This document shows, one piece after another, positions 7,108 to 15,796 of a stretch of 64,000 nt of DNA. The stretch comes from Myxococcales bacterium. GTDB taxonomy: Bacteria; Myxococcota_A; Polyangia; Nannocystales; Nannocystaceae. The notes under the pieces were generated by a model. That model was not told where the DNA came from and made no database searches. It worked only from the letters and a program-made list of their open reading frames with translations. Location: the NCBI GenBank assembly GCA_020633335.1, contig JACKDU010000014.1:62001-126000 (forward strand). Direction: 5' to 3'. The number at the start of each line of letters is the position of its first letter. Positions within the stretch are counted from its first letter, which is position 1. The translations under genes and the position numbers were made by a program.

Positions 7108-10059
7108 CTACTCGAGGAGCGCGAGGAGATCGTCGCGAGTGAGCGCGATCGCCTGATCCGCGTCGCCGAGGGCCGCGTCGGCGAGCGCGCGCTTGCGCTC
7201 CTGGAGCGCCAGGATCTTCTCCTCGACGGTCTCCTCGGCGACCAGGCGCTGGATCAGCACCGGCCGGTCCTGGCCGATCCGGTGGGCGCGGTCGGCCGCC
7301 TGATCCTCGACCGCCGGGTTCCACCAGGGATCGACGAGGAAGACGTTGTCGGCGGCGGTGAGGGTGAGCCCGGTGCCGCCGGCCTTGAGCGAGATCAGCA
7401 TCACCGGCGGCCCCGCCGGGTCCTGGAAGGTGTCGACGACCGCGGCCCGATCGCGGGTCGAGCCGTCGAGGCGGCAGAACGCGAGGCCCGCCTTGGTCAG
7501 CGCCGGCTCGATCCGATCGAGGAGGCTGGTCCACTGCGAGAAGACCAGCGCCTTGTGGCCCTCGGCGATCACCTCGTCGAGGGTCTCGACCAGGAGCTCG
7601 ACCTTCGACGAGGTCGCCGCGTCCTGCCCGGGGATCAGCCCGCGGTGGCAGGCGGCCTGGCGGAGGCGGAGGAGCGCCTCCAGGGCCTGCAGCACGCCCT
7701 TGCCGGCGGCGAGCTGGGCGATCACCTCCTTGCGGGTCGCCGCCTGGAGGGCCTCGTAGAGCTCGCGCTCGCGGCGGTCGAGCTGGCAGCGGAGGACGAC
7801 CTCGGTGCGCGGCGGGAGCTCGCGGGCGACCTCCGACTTGCGGCGGCGGAGGACGAAGGGCCGGATCCGCTGGCGGAGGCGGGCGGCAGCCTCCGGCGAG
7901 CCGTCGGCGATCGGCTGGGCGTAGCGCTCGCGGAATTCTCGGCGGCTCCCGAGGAGGCCGCGGTTGAGGAAGAAGAGGAGGCTCCAGAGCTCGTCGAGGC
8001 GGTTCTCGACCGGCGTGCCGCTGAGCGCGACGCGGTGATGGGCGACGAGGTCGAAGGCCGCCTGCGCGGTCTGGCTCTCCGGGTTCTTGATCGTCTGGGC
8101 CTCGTCGAGGACCACGAGATCCCAGGGCCGCTCGGCCAGGGCGTCGGCGCAGCGGAGCGCCTCGCGGTCGAGGCGGAGGAGCGCGTAGGTCGTCAGCGTG
8201 ACCTCGGCGTCCGGGTCGAGCGCGCGCCCGGGGCCGTAGTAGCGGTGGACCCGGAGCGCCGGGCGGAAGCGCCGGAGCTCGCCCTCCCAGGCGTGGAGGA
8301 CGCTGGTCGGGACCACGCAGAGCGCCCGCTCGCCGCTCTTGAGCGTGGCGATCGTCTGGAGGGTCTTGCCGAGGCCCATGTCGTCGGCGAGGAGCGCTCC
8401 GAGGCCGGCCCGCCGGAGGAAGGTGAGCCAGCGGACGCCCGCCACCTGGTAGTCGCGGAGGCTGGCTTTAAGGTCAGATGGGAGCTCGACCTCAGGGAGC
8501 CCCTCGAAGTCGCCGACCAGCGCCCGCAGCTCGCCGAGCTCGCGCCCGGCGGGCGCGTCGAGATCGACGAGGAGCTGGGCGAGGGCCGGCCTTGCCCACG
8601 CCTTGAGCTGGCCGTCGGCGTCGCGGGCCGCGAGGAGGAAGGTGAGGTGGTGGCCGTAGCGGGCGAGCCAGTCGGCGGGGAGCGGCGCGAAGCCGCCGCC
8701 GTCGAGCGGGATCCAGGCCTCGCCCTGCTCCCAGGCCCGCAGCACCCGGGCGGCGTCGACCTCCCGGCGCTCGCCGCCGCTCTCGCTGGTGAAGGAGACC
8801 CGCAGGCCGCCGCCGCTGGCGTCGATCTTCGCGTCGAGGGGGCCGGCGGCGAAGAAGTGGCGGTGGCCGTCGCCGCGGAGTTCGCCGATCCCCGAGAGGC
8901 GCTCGCCGATCGCCATCGCGGCCTCGCCGCTGAAGAGCGCCTTGCGCCCCGGCGACATCTCCAGCTTGCGCTCGAGGCGGAGGCGGAGGCGATCCTCGAG
9001 CCGACGGTCGCGCTCGGGCAGGACGTCGCCAAACGTCACCAGGCGATCGCCGTCGACCCGGGCGATCGCCGGGTCGCCGTAGACGATCGTCGGCAGGACC
9101 GTCAGCGAGTCGCCGAGGCGGGCGGTCTCAAAGCAGAGGCGCGGCTCGATCGACGCCTTCTTGCGGGGGAGGCGCTTGCTCCGGATGTGGACCGTCGTGT
9201 GCTTCTCGAGGTGGGGGATGACCTCGGTGACGATCCCCGCCGCCTGCTCCCTGGGATAGGTGATGCCGGCCTTGAGGCGTCGCACCTCGTCGCGGCTGAG
9301 GCCGCTCGGCGCCGTCGGGTGGAGGGTGTCGCCGCAGAGGGCGACGCCGTTGGCGAAGAGCTCGGTGATCGACGGATCGCGGACCAGGGTGATCCGAAAG
9401 CCCTCGCCGTCGTCGGCGATCTTGACGTGGGGCCGCAGCGCGTCGGCGCTGACCGTCATCGGCGCGCCGTCGAGGCGGACGTCGGCGCCGTGGGTGAGGT
9501 GACGGAGGATCTCCCGCATCATCTTGGTCGGCGGCACGCCGCGGCTGAGGGCGCCGAGGGTGACCTCGATCGTCATGTCGTCGGCGCTGGTGAAGAGCGC
9601 CGGGGCGCCCTCGATCCGGCCGCTCGCGTACTCGGTGAGGCGGTGCTGGAGCGGCTCCTCCGGGCCCTCGCCCTCGCCGCGGACCAGCGCCCGATCGAGG
9701 GCGAGCCCGTCGGGCGTCCGCCGGAGCCGGTAGGCGACTCGCGCCGTCCGCGCGCCTGCGCTCGGGAGGGCCTCGCCGCCCTCGCGCGCCCGCTTGAGGG
9801 CGATCACCGCGGCCGCGACGTGGAAGCAGGCGTCGGCCCGACTCGCGCACTCGCACTCCCACTCCTCGTCCTCCGGGAAGAGGGTGACGGCGGGCGCGAC
9901 CGGCGAGCCCTTGACCGCGACCCGGAGGACGATCTCGTCGTCGTCCTCGCGCTCGCCGACCACCGCCCCCGCCCGCGCCAGCTCGACGCCGCGGGACCAG
10001 ATCCGCGGTCCGCTGGCCTTGCGGATCGCGGCGAAGAGGGGTTCGAGGTCGTGCTCCAC
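7108..10059 (-). CDS. SNF2-family DNA-dependent ATPase with SWIM zinc finger
   Basis: 983 residues. The N-terminal SWIM motif CxCx6CxH (Cys69, Cys71, Cys78, His80) is followed by a long linker and a C-terminal SNF2 motor: DDMGLGKT (Walker A, about 560), LDEAQTIKN (motif II, about 650), LSGTPVENR, FSQWTSLLD and HRIGQ (about 922). Bacterial SNF2 proteins of this size (HepA/RapA relatives) translocate on double-stranded DNA to remodel protein-DNA complexes; SWIM fingers bind DNA or protein. The GTG start at 10059 gives the N-terminus expected for SWIM-SNF2 proteins. It stands alone between a convergent VKOR gene and a divergent amine oxidase. All motor motifs appear intact. Confidence 0.92.
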   Translation of the reverse strand: MEHDLEPLFAAIRKASGPRIWSRGVELARAGAVVGEREDDDEIVLRVAVKGSPVAPAVTLFPEDEEWECECASRADACFHVAAAVIALKRAREGGEALPSAGARTARVAYRLRRTPDGLALDRALVRGEGEGPEEPLQHRLTEYASGRIEGAPALFTSADDMTIEVTLGALSRGVPPTKMMREILRHLTHGADVRLDGAPMTVSADALRPHVKIADDGEGFRITLVRDPSITELFANGVALCGDTLHPTAPSGLSRDEVRRLKAGITYPREQAAGIVTEVIPHLEKHTTVHIRSKRLPRKKASIEPRLCFETARLGDSLTVLPTIVYGDPAIARVDGDRLVTFGDVLPERDRRLEDRLRLRLERKLEMSPGRKALFSGEAAMAIGERLSGIGELRGDGHRHFFAAGPLDAKIDASGGGLRVSFTSESGGERREVDAARVLRAWEQGEAWIPLDGGGFAPLPADWLARYGHHLTFLLAARDADGQLKAWARPALAQLLVDLDAPAGRELGELRALVGDFEGLPEVELPSDLKASLRDYQVAGVRWLTFLRRAGLGALLADDMGLGKTLQTIATLKSGERALCVVPTSVLHAWEGELRRFRPALRVHRYYGPGRALDPDAEVTLTTYALLRLDREALRCADALAERPWDLVVLDEAQTIKNPESQTAQAAFDLVAHHRVALSGTPVENRLDELWSLLFFLNRGLLGSRREFRERYAQPIADGSPEAAARLRQRIRPFVLRRRKSEVARELPPRTEVVLRCQLDRRERELYEALQAATRKEVIAQLAAGKGVLQALEALLRLRQAACHRGLIPGQDAATSSKVELLVETLDEVIAEGHKALVFSQWTSLLDRIEPALTKAGLAFCRLDGSTRDRAAVVDTFQDPAGPPVMLISLKAGGTGLTLTAADNVFLVDPWWNPAVEDQAADRAHRIGQDRPVLIQRLVAEETVEEKILALQERKRALADAALGDADQAIALTRDDLLALLE

Positions 10060-10477
10060 GGTCCTGGCCTGGCGTCCGAGGGGGTACTACAGGTCCCGCT
10101 GTCGGCGCCAGCGCCAGCGCCAGCGCTCGGCGGCGAGGCTCGGGCGGACGCGAGGCGTAGTACAGGTCGGGCAATGACGCCAGCGAGAGAGGGCGTCGAC
10201 GAGAGGCGACGCCGGCTCTGGTCGATGGTGCAGTCGCTGGTTGCCCGCTGATCACCTCGCTCAGCGCGGGGTCTTGGCGCTCGCCGGCGATCATCGGCCG
10301 CGCAGACGTCCTCGAAAGCCCGAAATTCGCCCTCCAACGCCGGTTTTTGGCGAGATCCGCCGCCGAACAACGTCCGCCCGAGCCCCCGCTCGAGCCCTCG
10401 CGGAGGCGCGCGCACGCGAGCGTCGCGGTCGGCGCCGTTAGATTGGCCCGGCGCCAACCGCGACGTATCGTCGCTCG
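10060..10477. other. Divergent intergenic region with short direct repeats
   Basis: 418 bases between divergent genes with no supported coding frame. GTACTACAGGTC (10084-10095) recurs as GTAGTACAGGTC (10157-10168), 73 bases apart, upstream of the helicase. Three tandem GCCAGC units lie between them (around 10109-10126). The right end holds the leaderless-type promoter of the amine oxidase gene. Confidence 0.6.
10466..10471 (+). promoter_or_regulatory. -10-like TATCGT, leaderless start
   Basis: TATCGT lies 6 nt before the ATG at 10478. Confidence 0.5.
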
Positions 10478-12220
10478 ATGGCACATACTCCGATCTTCTC
10501 TCGGCTGCGGCGAATCGCGGCCATGGTCATGTGGGGTCAGCGACGCGGGATCACCTCGCCCGAGGAGCTCCAGTCGGCATGGGAGGAGCACCAGCTCTCC
10601 CGGCGCGGGCTCGGCAAGGCTGCGGCCGCGGTGGTGGCTGGCTACGCGACGAGCGGCTGCGCCGGCGGCGAGGGGGACACCGAGAGCGACACCGACACCG
10701 GCGGTGGCGGTGACGGTGCGCGCGTGGTGATCGTCGGCGGCGGCGTCGCCGGGATCCACTGCGCCTATCGCCTCAAGGAGGCCGGGATCAAGGCGACCGT
10801 CCACGACGCCTGGAACCGCGTCGGCGGCCGGATGTACTCGACCTCCGAGGGCGCGCCCGCGGGGATGGTGATCGAGCTCGGCGGCGAGCTCATCGACTCC
10901 AACCACGCGACCCTCTGGGCGCTCTCCGAGGAGCTCGGGATCACCCTCGACGATCGCCACGCGGTGGCCACCGGCGAGGTCTACTGGGTCGACGGCGCGG
11001 CGGCCGACGAGGCGACGGTCCTCACCCAGTGGATGGCGGTCGCGCCGACGATGGCGATGATGGTCGAGGCCGCCGACAACGACGACGCGGCCTACGAGAT
11101 GTACGACAACCTCTCGCTCCGCGACTGGCTCGACGCCAACGTGCCGATCGCCACCTACCGCGAGCTCCACATCGTCCTCGACACCGCCTACCGCGGCGAG
11201 TTCGGCCTCGAGAACGACGAGCAGTCGTCGCTCAACATGCTCTACCTGATCGGCTCGGACACCGTCGACGAGTTCAAGATCTTCGGCGAGTCCGACGAGC
11301 GCTGGCACACCCACGGCGGCAACGAGACCTTCATCACCAAGATGGCCGAGGCCCTCGACGCCGATCAGGTCGTCCTCGAGAGCCGGCTGATCGCCGCCCG
11401 CGACGGCGACGGCGGGGCCTTCGTCCTCACCTTCGCGGCCGCCGACGGGGCCGAGAGCGAGGTCGAGTGCGACCACGTGGTCTTCGCGCTCCCCTACAAC
11501 AAGCTCCGCGAGTGCGACCTCACGGCGCTGACGCTCTCCGACGAGAAGCGCCAGATCATCGACGAGCTCGGCTACGGCACCAACGCCAAGGTGATGGGCA
11601 ACTTCACCTCGCCGATCTGGCGCGACATGTACACGGCGAGCGGCTCGGTCACCGGCGACATCGCCTTCCAGCAGTGCTGGGACACGTCGATCGGCCAGGC
11701 CGGCCCCGAGGGGATCATGACCAACTTCCTCGGCGGCCAGGCGGGGGTCGACTCCGGCACCGGTAGCGCCGAGGAGTGGTACACCACGAAGCTCGTCGCC
11801 GGCCTCGAGGAGGTCTTCCCGGGCGCGCAGGCGGCCTACATCGCCAACTCGGCGGTCCGCATGCACTGGCCCTCGGTGCCGACCCACATGGGCTCGTACA
11901 CCTGCTACAAGCCCGGTCAGTGGGCCTTCTGGTCGCTCGAGGGCGTCCGCGAGGGCAACCTCCACTTCTGCGGTGAGCACTGCTCGCCGGAGTTCCAGGG
12001 GTGGATGGAGGGGGGCGCCGAGACCGGCGGCCTGGTGGCGATGGAGATCATCGACGACCTCGGCGCGACCGCGTCGCCCTTCCACCTCGACCTCGTCGCC
12101 CGCCAGACCTCGGCGGCGCCGCACCCCTGCTACCACGGCGATCGCAACCCGCCGCTCCGCTGGGGGGCGCGTCGGCGCCTCCTCCGGGAGCGCTTCGGGG
12201 CGCGCCTCGGCGCCCGCTAG
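10478..12220 (+). CDS. Tat-exported FAD-dependent amine oxidase-like protein
   Basis: 580 residues. A preceding tail of 40 residues leads to a twin-arginine signal (SRRGLGKAAAA, Arg42/43) and a Cys61 lipobox-like site, so it is probably a Tat-exported, possibly lipidated, folded flavoprotein. Residues 83-105 form the FAD dinucleotide-binding motif (VVIVGGGVAGIHCAYRL), followed by NRVGGRM and a C-terminal NLHFCGEHCSPEFQGWMEGG segment typical of flavin amine oxidases (monoamine oxidase, L-amino-acid oxidase, tryptophan 2-monooxygenase relatives). It should oxidise a primary amine or amino acid to an imine with peroxide release; the substrate is not predictable. Start chosen from the TATCGT box 6 nt upstream. 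Confidence 0.87.
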   Translation: MAHTPIFSRLRRIAAMVMWGQRRGITSPEELQSAWEEHQLSRRGLGKAAAAVVAGYATSGCAGGEGDTESDTDTGGGGDGARVVIVGGGVAGIHCAYRLKEAGIKATVHDAWNRVGGRMYSTSEGAPAGMVIELGGELIDSNHATLWALSEELGITLDDRHAVATGEVYWVDGAAADEATVLTQWMAVAPTMAMMVEAADNDDAAYEMYDNLSLRDWLDANVPIATYRELHIVLDTAYRGEFGLENDEQSSLNMLYLIGSDTVDEFKIFGESDERWHTHGGNETFITKMAEALDADQVVLESRLIAARDGDGGAFVLTFAAADGAESEVECDHVVFALPYNKLRECDLTALTLSDEKRQIIDELGYGTNAKVMGNFTSPIWRDMYTASGSVTGDIAFQQCWDTSIGQAGPEGIMTNFLGGQAGVDSGTGSAEEWYTTKLVAGLEEVFPGAQAAYIANSAVRMHWPSVPTHMGSYTCYKPGQWAFWSLEGVREGNLHFCGEHCSPEFQGWMEGGAETGGLVAMEIIDDLGATASPFHLDLVARQTSAAPHPCYHGDRNPPLRWGARRRLLRERFGARLGAR

Positions 12221-12239
12221 CGCGCTCGCGCGCGCGCTC

Positions 12240-12274
12240 GTCTCCCTCCGCGGCGGCCGCTCGCGGGGGGAGAC
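12240..12274. terminator. Bidirectional terminator hairpin
   Basis: 13-bp stem (GTCTCCCTCCGCG with CGCGGGGGGAGAC, one G-U pair) and a 9-base loop, between the convergent amine oxidase and 12379 genes. Confidence 0.72.
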
Positions 12275-12378
12275 GCGTGTTGCTCGTCGGCTACAGATGC
12301 CCGATCTGCGCCCTCCTCGCGCCTAGCCAGCGACGACGATCCCGACGCGAGGCGGGTCGATACGTCGCGGTCGAGGCA

Positions 12379-13068
12379 CTAGCGGACGACGAAGCCGAGG
12401 AAGAGCCCGGCCTGCGGCATCGGCAGCTTCTCCATCATGTGGAAGTGCCAGCCGAGGCGGACCATCCCGCCGAAGACCCCGGCGAAGCGATTGAAGTGAC
12501 GACGGGGGCCGAAGAGGAAGCCGAGCTTGCCCTCGCCCTCGAGCACGCCAGGGACGATCGTCAAGAAGGCGATGCCGAGGCTCGCCGAGGCGAAGAGGCG
12601 GCCCCCCGCCGTGTAGGTGTAGGCGGCGACGTGGTGGCGGTGGGTGAGGACGCCGAGGATGTAGCGCTCGGCGAGGCCGACCGACACGGTGATCTGGTAG
12701 CCGATCGCCCAGCGGCGCGCCTGCCCCTCGCGGCGGCGGAGCGCCCCGCCGAAGAACGAGGTGACGTCGACCGAGGGCAGCGGGCTGATCCCGAAGGTGA
12801 GGCCGTAGGTGTTGGCGTAGACGAAGTGCGGGCGATCGGGGATGTCGGTCGGCGGGTCGACGGGCGCCTCGGGGGCCGGCGCGAGCGGCTCTTCGACCTG
12901 ATCCTCGACCTCGAGGACGGGGCCCTCGGCGATCGGCGCGGCGTCGGCCGGACCTGCGCTCGCGTCGTCGAATTCGCCGGCGTCGATCGGCGCGTCCTCG
13001 GGCGCATCCTCGGCGCCTGGGGCCGCGCTCGCCAGGCCGAGCGTGAGGAGGAGGCCGAGCGCGCTCAT
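12379..13068 (-). CDS. Secreted hypothetical protein, possibly outer-membrane
   Basis: 229 residues. A short signal peptide (GLLLTLGLASAAPGAE) precedes an acidic, Pro/Ala-rich linker (about 20-75). The remainder alternates aromatic and hydrophobic residues (YANTYGLTFGISPLP, GGRLFASASLGIAFL, GLFLGFVVR), as in small beta-barrel proteins. No family was recognised. The ATG overlaps the stop of the upstream gene by four bases, so it is co-translated with the secreted protein at 13065-13877. A surface pair is a reasonable guess, not shown. Confidence 0.75.
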   Translation of the reverse strand: MSALGLLLTLGLASAAPGAEDAPEDAPIDAGEFDDASAGPADAAPIAEGPVLEVEDQVEEPLAPAPEAPVDPPTDIPDRPHFVYANTYGLTFGISPLPSVDVTSFFGGALRRREGQARRWAIGYQITVSVGLAERYILGVLTHRHHVAAYTYTAGGRLFASASLGIAFLTIVPGVLEGEGKLGFLFGPRRHFNRFAGVFGGMVRLGWHFHMMEKLPMPQAGLFLGFVVR

Positions 13069-13877
13069 CGGCCCGCCCTCCGCCGGCGCAGCCAGGCGAT
13101 CGGCAGGACCAGCCAGAGCCCGAGGGCACCGCGGCCGCCGACCGCGACCGCGCAGGGGATGTAGACCAGGTCCTCCTCGAAGTCCTGATGGCGCAGGACG
13201 ATCGGCTCGGCCCGCGCGCCCGCGGCGTTGACGGCGGTGAAGGTGACGTCATCCTCGGTGTCGGGGAGGCTCCAGCCGTACTCGCCGGGCGCGTCGTCCT
13301 CGACGAAGAGGCGGCCGTCGGCGTAGCGGATCTCGATGATCCCCCCCTCGCCGAAGAAGAGCTCCTCGGGTCCGCCGAGGTCGGCGCGGATCGTCACCGA
13401 GCGGTCGTAGCAGCAGCCGTCCTCGATCTCGCGGCGGAGGGTGACGTCGCCGAGGTGGAGGGGCGGCTGCGAGGGCTCGGCGTCGGCGCGGACCCGGAGG
13501 TAGCCGATCGTGTACTCGCCGCAGGTGACGTCGTAGCCGACCCCGGGGAGCAGCGGCTCCGCCGGGATCACCCGGGCGATCGTCGCCTCGTCGCCCTCGC
13601 AATCGCCGAGGTCGACGCTGCCGGCGATCGAGAGCTGGGTCGGCGCGTCGAGGACCAGCGTGCACCCGCCCTCGTAGACGCTCCCGCACGAGTCGTGGAA
13701 CCACGGGTGGGCGTCGATCGGCACCTCGATCGACGGGTTGTCGAAGGGGGAGTCGTAGTAGCCGCTGCCGAGCTCCTCGCAGGAGGTCGCGCTCGCCCCG
13801 CCCGGGAGCAGCGCGAGCGCGAGCGCGAGCGCGAGGCCGAGGACGCCGGCGCCAGCGTGCGGAGGTCGTCGTCGCAT
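13065..13877 (-). CDS. Secreted protein with C-terminal membrane/Arg anchor tail
   Basis: 270 residues. An N-terminal signal peptide (LGLALALALALLPGGASA) leads to a cysteine-containing, beta-rich exported domain with paired cysteines (DSCGSV, GGCTL, EDGCCYDR). The C-terminus is a hydrophobic helix followed by Arg residues (GALGLWLVLPIAWLRRRR), resembling a MYXO-CTERM/sorting-type tail but without its usual CGC motif. The ATG at 13877 lies 6 nt after a TACCAT box, suggesting a leaderless transcript. First gene of a two-gene operon with 12379-13068. No enzymatic motif seen. Confidence 0.75.
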   Translation of the reverse strand: MRRRPPHAGAGVLGLALALALALLPGGASATSCEELGSGYYDSPFDNPSIEVPIDAHPWFHDSCGSVYEGGCTLVLDAPTQLSIAGSVDLGDCEGDEATIARVIPAEPLLPGVGYDVTCGEYTIGYLRVRADAEPSQPPLHLGDVTLRREIEDGCCYDRSVTIRADLGGPEELFFGEGGIIEIRYADGRLFVEDDAPGEYGWSLPDTEDDVTFTAVNAAGARAEPIVLRHQDFEEDLVYIPCAVAVGGRGALGLWLVLPIAWLRRRRAGR

Positions 13878-13883
13878 CGGCTG

Positions 13884-13889
13884 ATGGTA
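13884..13889 (-). promoter_or_regulatory. -10-like TACCAT, leaderless start
   Basis: TACCAT on the minus strand, 6 nt before the ATG at 13877. Confidence 0.45.
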
Positions 13890-13896
13890 GTCGATC

Positions 13897-15594
13897 TCAG
13901 GCCCGCGGGCGCCGGAGGCTCGCGGCCGCGAGGAGCGTCACCCCGACCCCGAGCCCGAAGAGCACCCAGCCGACCCCGAGGAGGAGCGGGTCGCGGAACT
14001 TGAGGAGGTTCTGGACCATCGCCGTCAGGGTCGAGGCGAGCATGAAGATCGCCGGGATCGCGGTCGGCCAGGTCGGCCAGCGCCGGCTCCGGAGGTAGAG
14101 GGTGGCGAGGAGGAGGGTGAGCGCGGCGAGGAGCTGGTTGGTGGTCCCGAAGAGCTGCCAGAGGGCGAGGCCGGCGGGCCGCTGGACGATCGCCCCCGCG
14201 ACCTCGACGTCGACCTCGTAGAACGCGAAGAGGGCGATCACCAGGCAGGCGAGGCCGGCGGCGAGGTGGCGGTTCTGGCTCCCGGGGATCCGCCAGGTCG
14301 CGCCGATCTCCTCGATGTTGAAGCGGAGGAGGCGGGTCGCCGAGTCGAGGGTGGTGAGCGCGAACGAGACGACGACCATGGCGATCAGCGCGGCCGCGAC
14401 CTCGCCCGGGATCCCGAGGGCGACGAGGAAGGTGGTGGTCCCCTGGATGAACGCGTCGATCTGCTTGGGGAGCGCCTGGACCGCGCTCCAGTCGGCGTAG
14501 GCGTGCTCCCAGGCCGCCGCGTCGCCGATCCCGGCGGTGCAGGCGAGGGTCGCCAGGAGGGCGAGGAGGCTCTCGCCGAGCATCGCCCCGTAGCCGATCG
14601 GCCGGGCGTCGGTCTCGCGGTCGAGCTGCTTGGCGGTGGTCCCCGACGAGACCAGGCCGTGGAAGCCGCTCGCCGCCCCGCAGGCGATGACGATGAAGAC
14701 CAGCGGGAGGAGCGGCGGCGCGCCCGGGGGATCGGCGCGGAAGAAGGGCGCGGCGAATTGATGATCGCCGGCGAAGAGGCCGAGGTACGCGAGGCCGAGC
14801 CCGAGGTAGAGGAGGAGCGAATTGAGGAAGTCGCGGGCCTGGAGGAGCGCCCACACCGGGACCACCGAGGCGATGAAGGCGTAGGCGAGGAGGATCCAGG
14901 TCCAGAGCGTCGGCGTCGGCCAGGCGGCCGGGTCGAGGCCCATCGTCGGCGCCGCCATGCCGACGCCGATCGCCGCGAGCTCGAGGACGAAGCCGACGAT
15001 CGCCACCGGCAGGAGCGGCACCCCGCGGCGGTGCATGAGGTAGCCGGAGATCGCCGCGACGATCATCAGCGCCAGCGAGGGGAAGACCGCCTGCGGGTAG
15101 CCCGGCGCGCCGGGGGCGAGCTCGACCGCGAAGAGGCGGGCGATCACGTAGACGAAGACGCCCATCGCCAGGGCGACGCCGAAGAAGATGATCAGGTGGA
15201 GGAGGGCGCGAGCGCGCGGGCCGATCACCGCGCCGGCGACCTCGCCGACCGACATCCCGCGGCTGCGCACCGAGAGGACCATCGCCGCGAGGTCGTGGAC
15301 GCAGCCGACGAAGATCGCCCCGAGGACCACCCAGGCGAGCGCCGGGCCCCAGCCCCAGATCACCGCGACCGCCGGACCGAGCATCGGCGCGAGGCCGGTG
15401 ATCGACGCGAAGTGGTGGCCGAAGAGCACCGCGGGCCGGGTCGGCACGTAGTCGACGTCGTCGCGCTGGGCGTGCGCTGGCGTGATCGCCGCGGGGTCGA
15501 GGTGGAAGACCCGCTCGGCGAGGAAGCGGGCGTAGACCCGATAGCCGACGAAGTAGGCCGCGAAGGCGAGGAGGGCGGCGAGCGCTGGGGTCAC
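13897..15594 (-). CDS. cstA: Carbon starvation protein CstA-like transporter
   Basis: About 565 residues with some 15 or more membrane segments. CstA-family signatures include GHHFASITGLAPMLGPAVAV near the N-terminus, the VHDLAAMVLSVRSRGMSVGE loop, ASGFHGLVSSGTTAKQLD, and the C-terminal LWQLFGTTNQLLAALTLL. CstA proteins import pyruvate or peptides when carbon is short; in E. coli CstA and its BtsT relative take up pyruvate. The upstream frame to 16119 is non-coding, because it runs through a divergent lipoprotein gene. GTG at 15594 is preferred; a TTG at 15600 is also possible, and neither has a clear ribosome site. TACCAA lies 6 nt before the GTG. A pair of direct repeats lies upstream. Confidence 0.92.
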   Translation of the reverse strand: MTPALAALLAFAAYFVGYRVYARFLAERVFHLDPAAITPAHAQRDDVDYVPTRPAVLFGHHFASITGLAPMLGPAVAVIWGWGPALAWVVLGAIFVGCVHDLAAMVLSVRSRGMSVGEVAGAVIGPRARALLHLIIFFGVALAMGVFVYVIARLFAVELAPGAPGYPQAVFPSLALMIVAAISGYLMHRRGVPLLPVAIVGFVLELAAIGVGMAAPTMGLDPAAWPTPTLWTWILLAYAFIASVVPVWALLQARDFLNSLLLYLGLGLAYLGLFAGDHQFAAPFFRADPPGAPPLLPLVFIVIACGAASGFHGLVSSGTTAKQLDRETDARPIGYGAMLGESLLALLATLACTAGIGDAAAWEHAYADWSAVQALPKQIDAFIQGTTTFLVALGIPGEVAAALIAMVVVSFALTTLDSATRLLRFNIEEIGATWRIPGSQNRHLAAGLACLVIALFAFYEVDVEVAGAIVQRPAGLALWQLFGTTNQLLAALTLLLATLYLRSRRWPTWPTAIPAIFMLASTLTAMVQNLLKFRDPLLLGVGWVLFGLGVGVTLLAAASLRRPRA

Positions 15595-15655
15595 CGGCAA
15601 TTGGTAGCGCGGTGCGGCGGCGCCCGTCACCCGCGGGCGCCGCGATCGCGGGGGG

Positions 15656-15703
15656 CTGACAGCGGCGCCCTGGAGAGGTGCGCGGCGATCTGACAGCGTC
15701 GCC
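15656..15703. promoter_or_regulatory. Direct repeats, candidate operator
   Basis: CTGACAGCGGCGCC (15656-15669) and CTGACAGCGTCGCC (15690-15703), 13 of 14 identical and 34 bases apart (about three helical turns), in the divergent region of cstA and the 15797 lipoprotein gene. Confidence 0.5.
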
Positions 15704-15796
15704 GCGGATCGCCGGCGTGATCCGCCGAATTGGGCCGAATTAGGCCTCCAGGACGGCGATCTCGACGATGGCACGGCCACTGCATTGAGGCCGAGC

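Noticed and set aside
7039..10251. A 1070-codon plus-strand frame opposite the SNF2 gene
   Set aside because: The helicase motifs on the minus strand are unambiguous; the plus frame is a codon-bias shadow.
9128..12136. A 1002-codon minus-strand frame across the SNF2 start and the amine oxidase
   Set aside because: It overlaps two well-supported genes, has no family motif, and shows the Arg/Pro/Ala composition typical of mirror frames in high-GC DNA.
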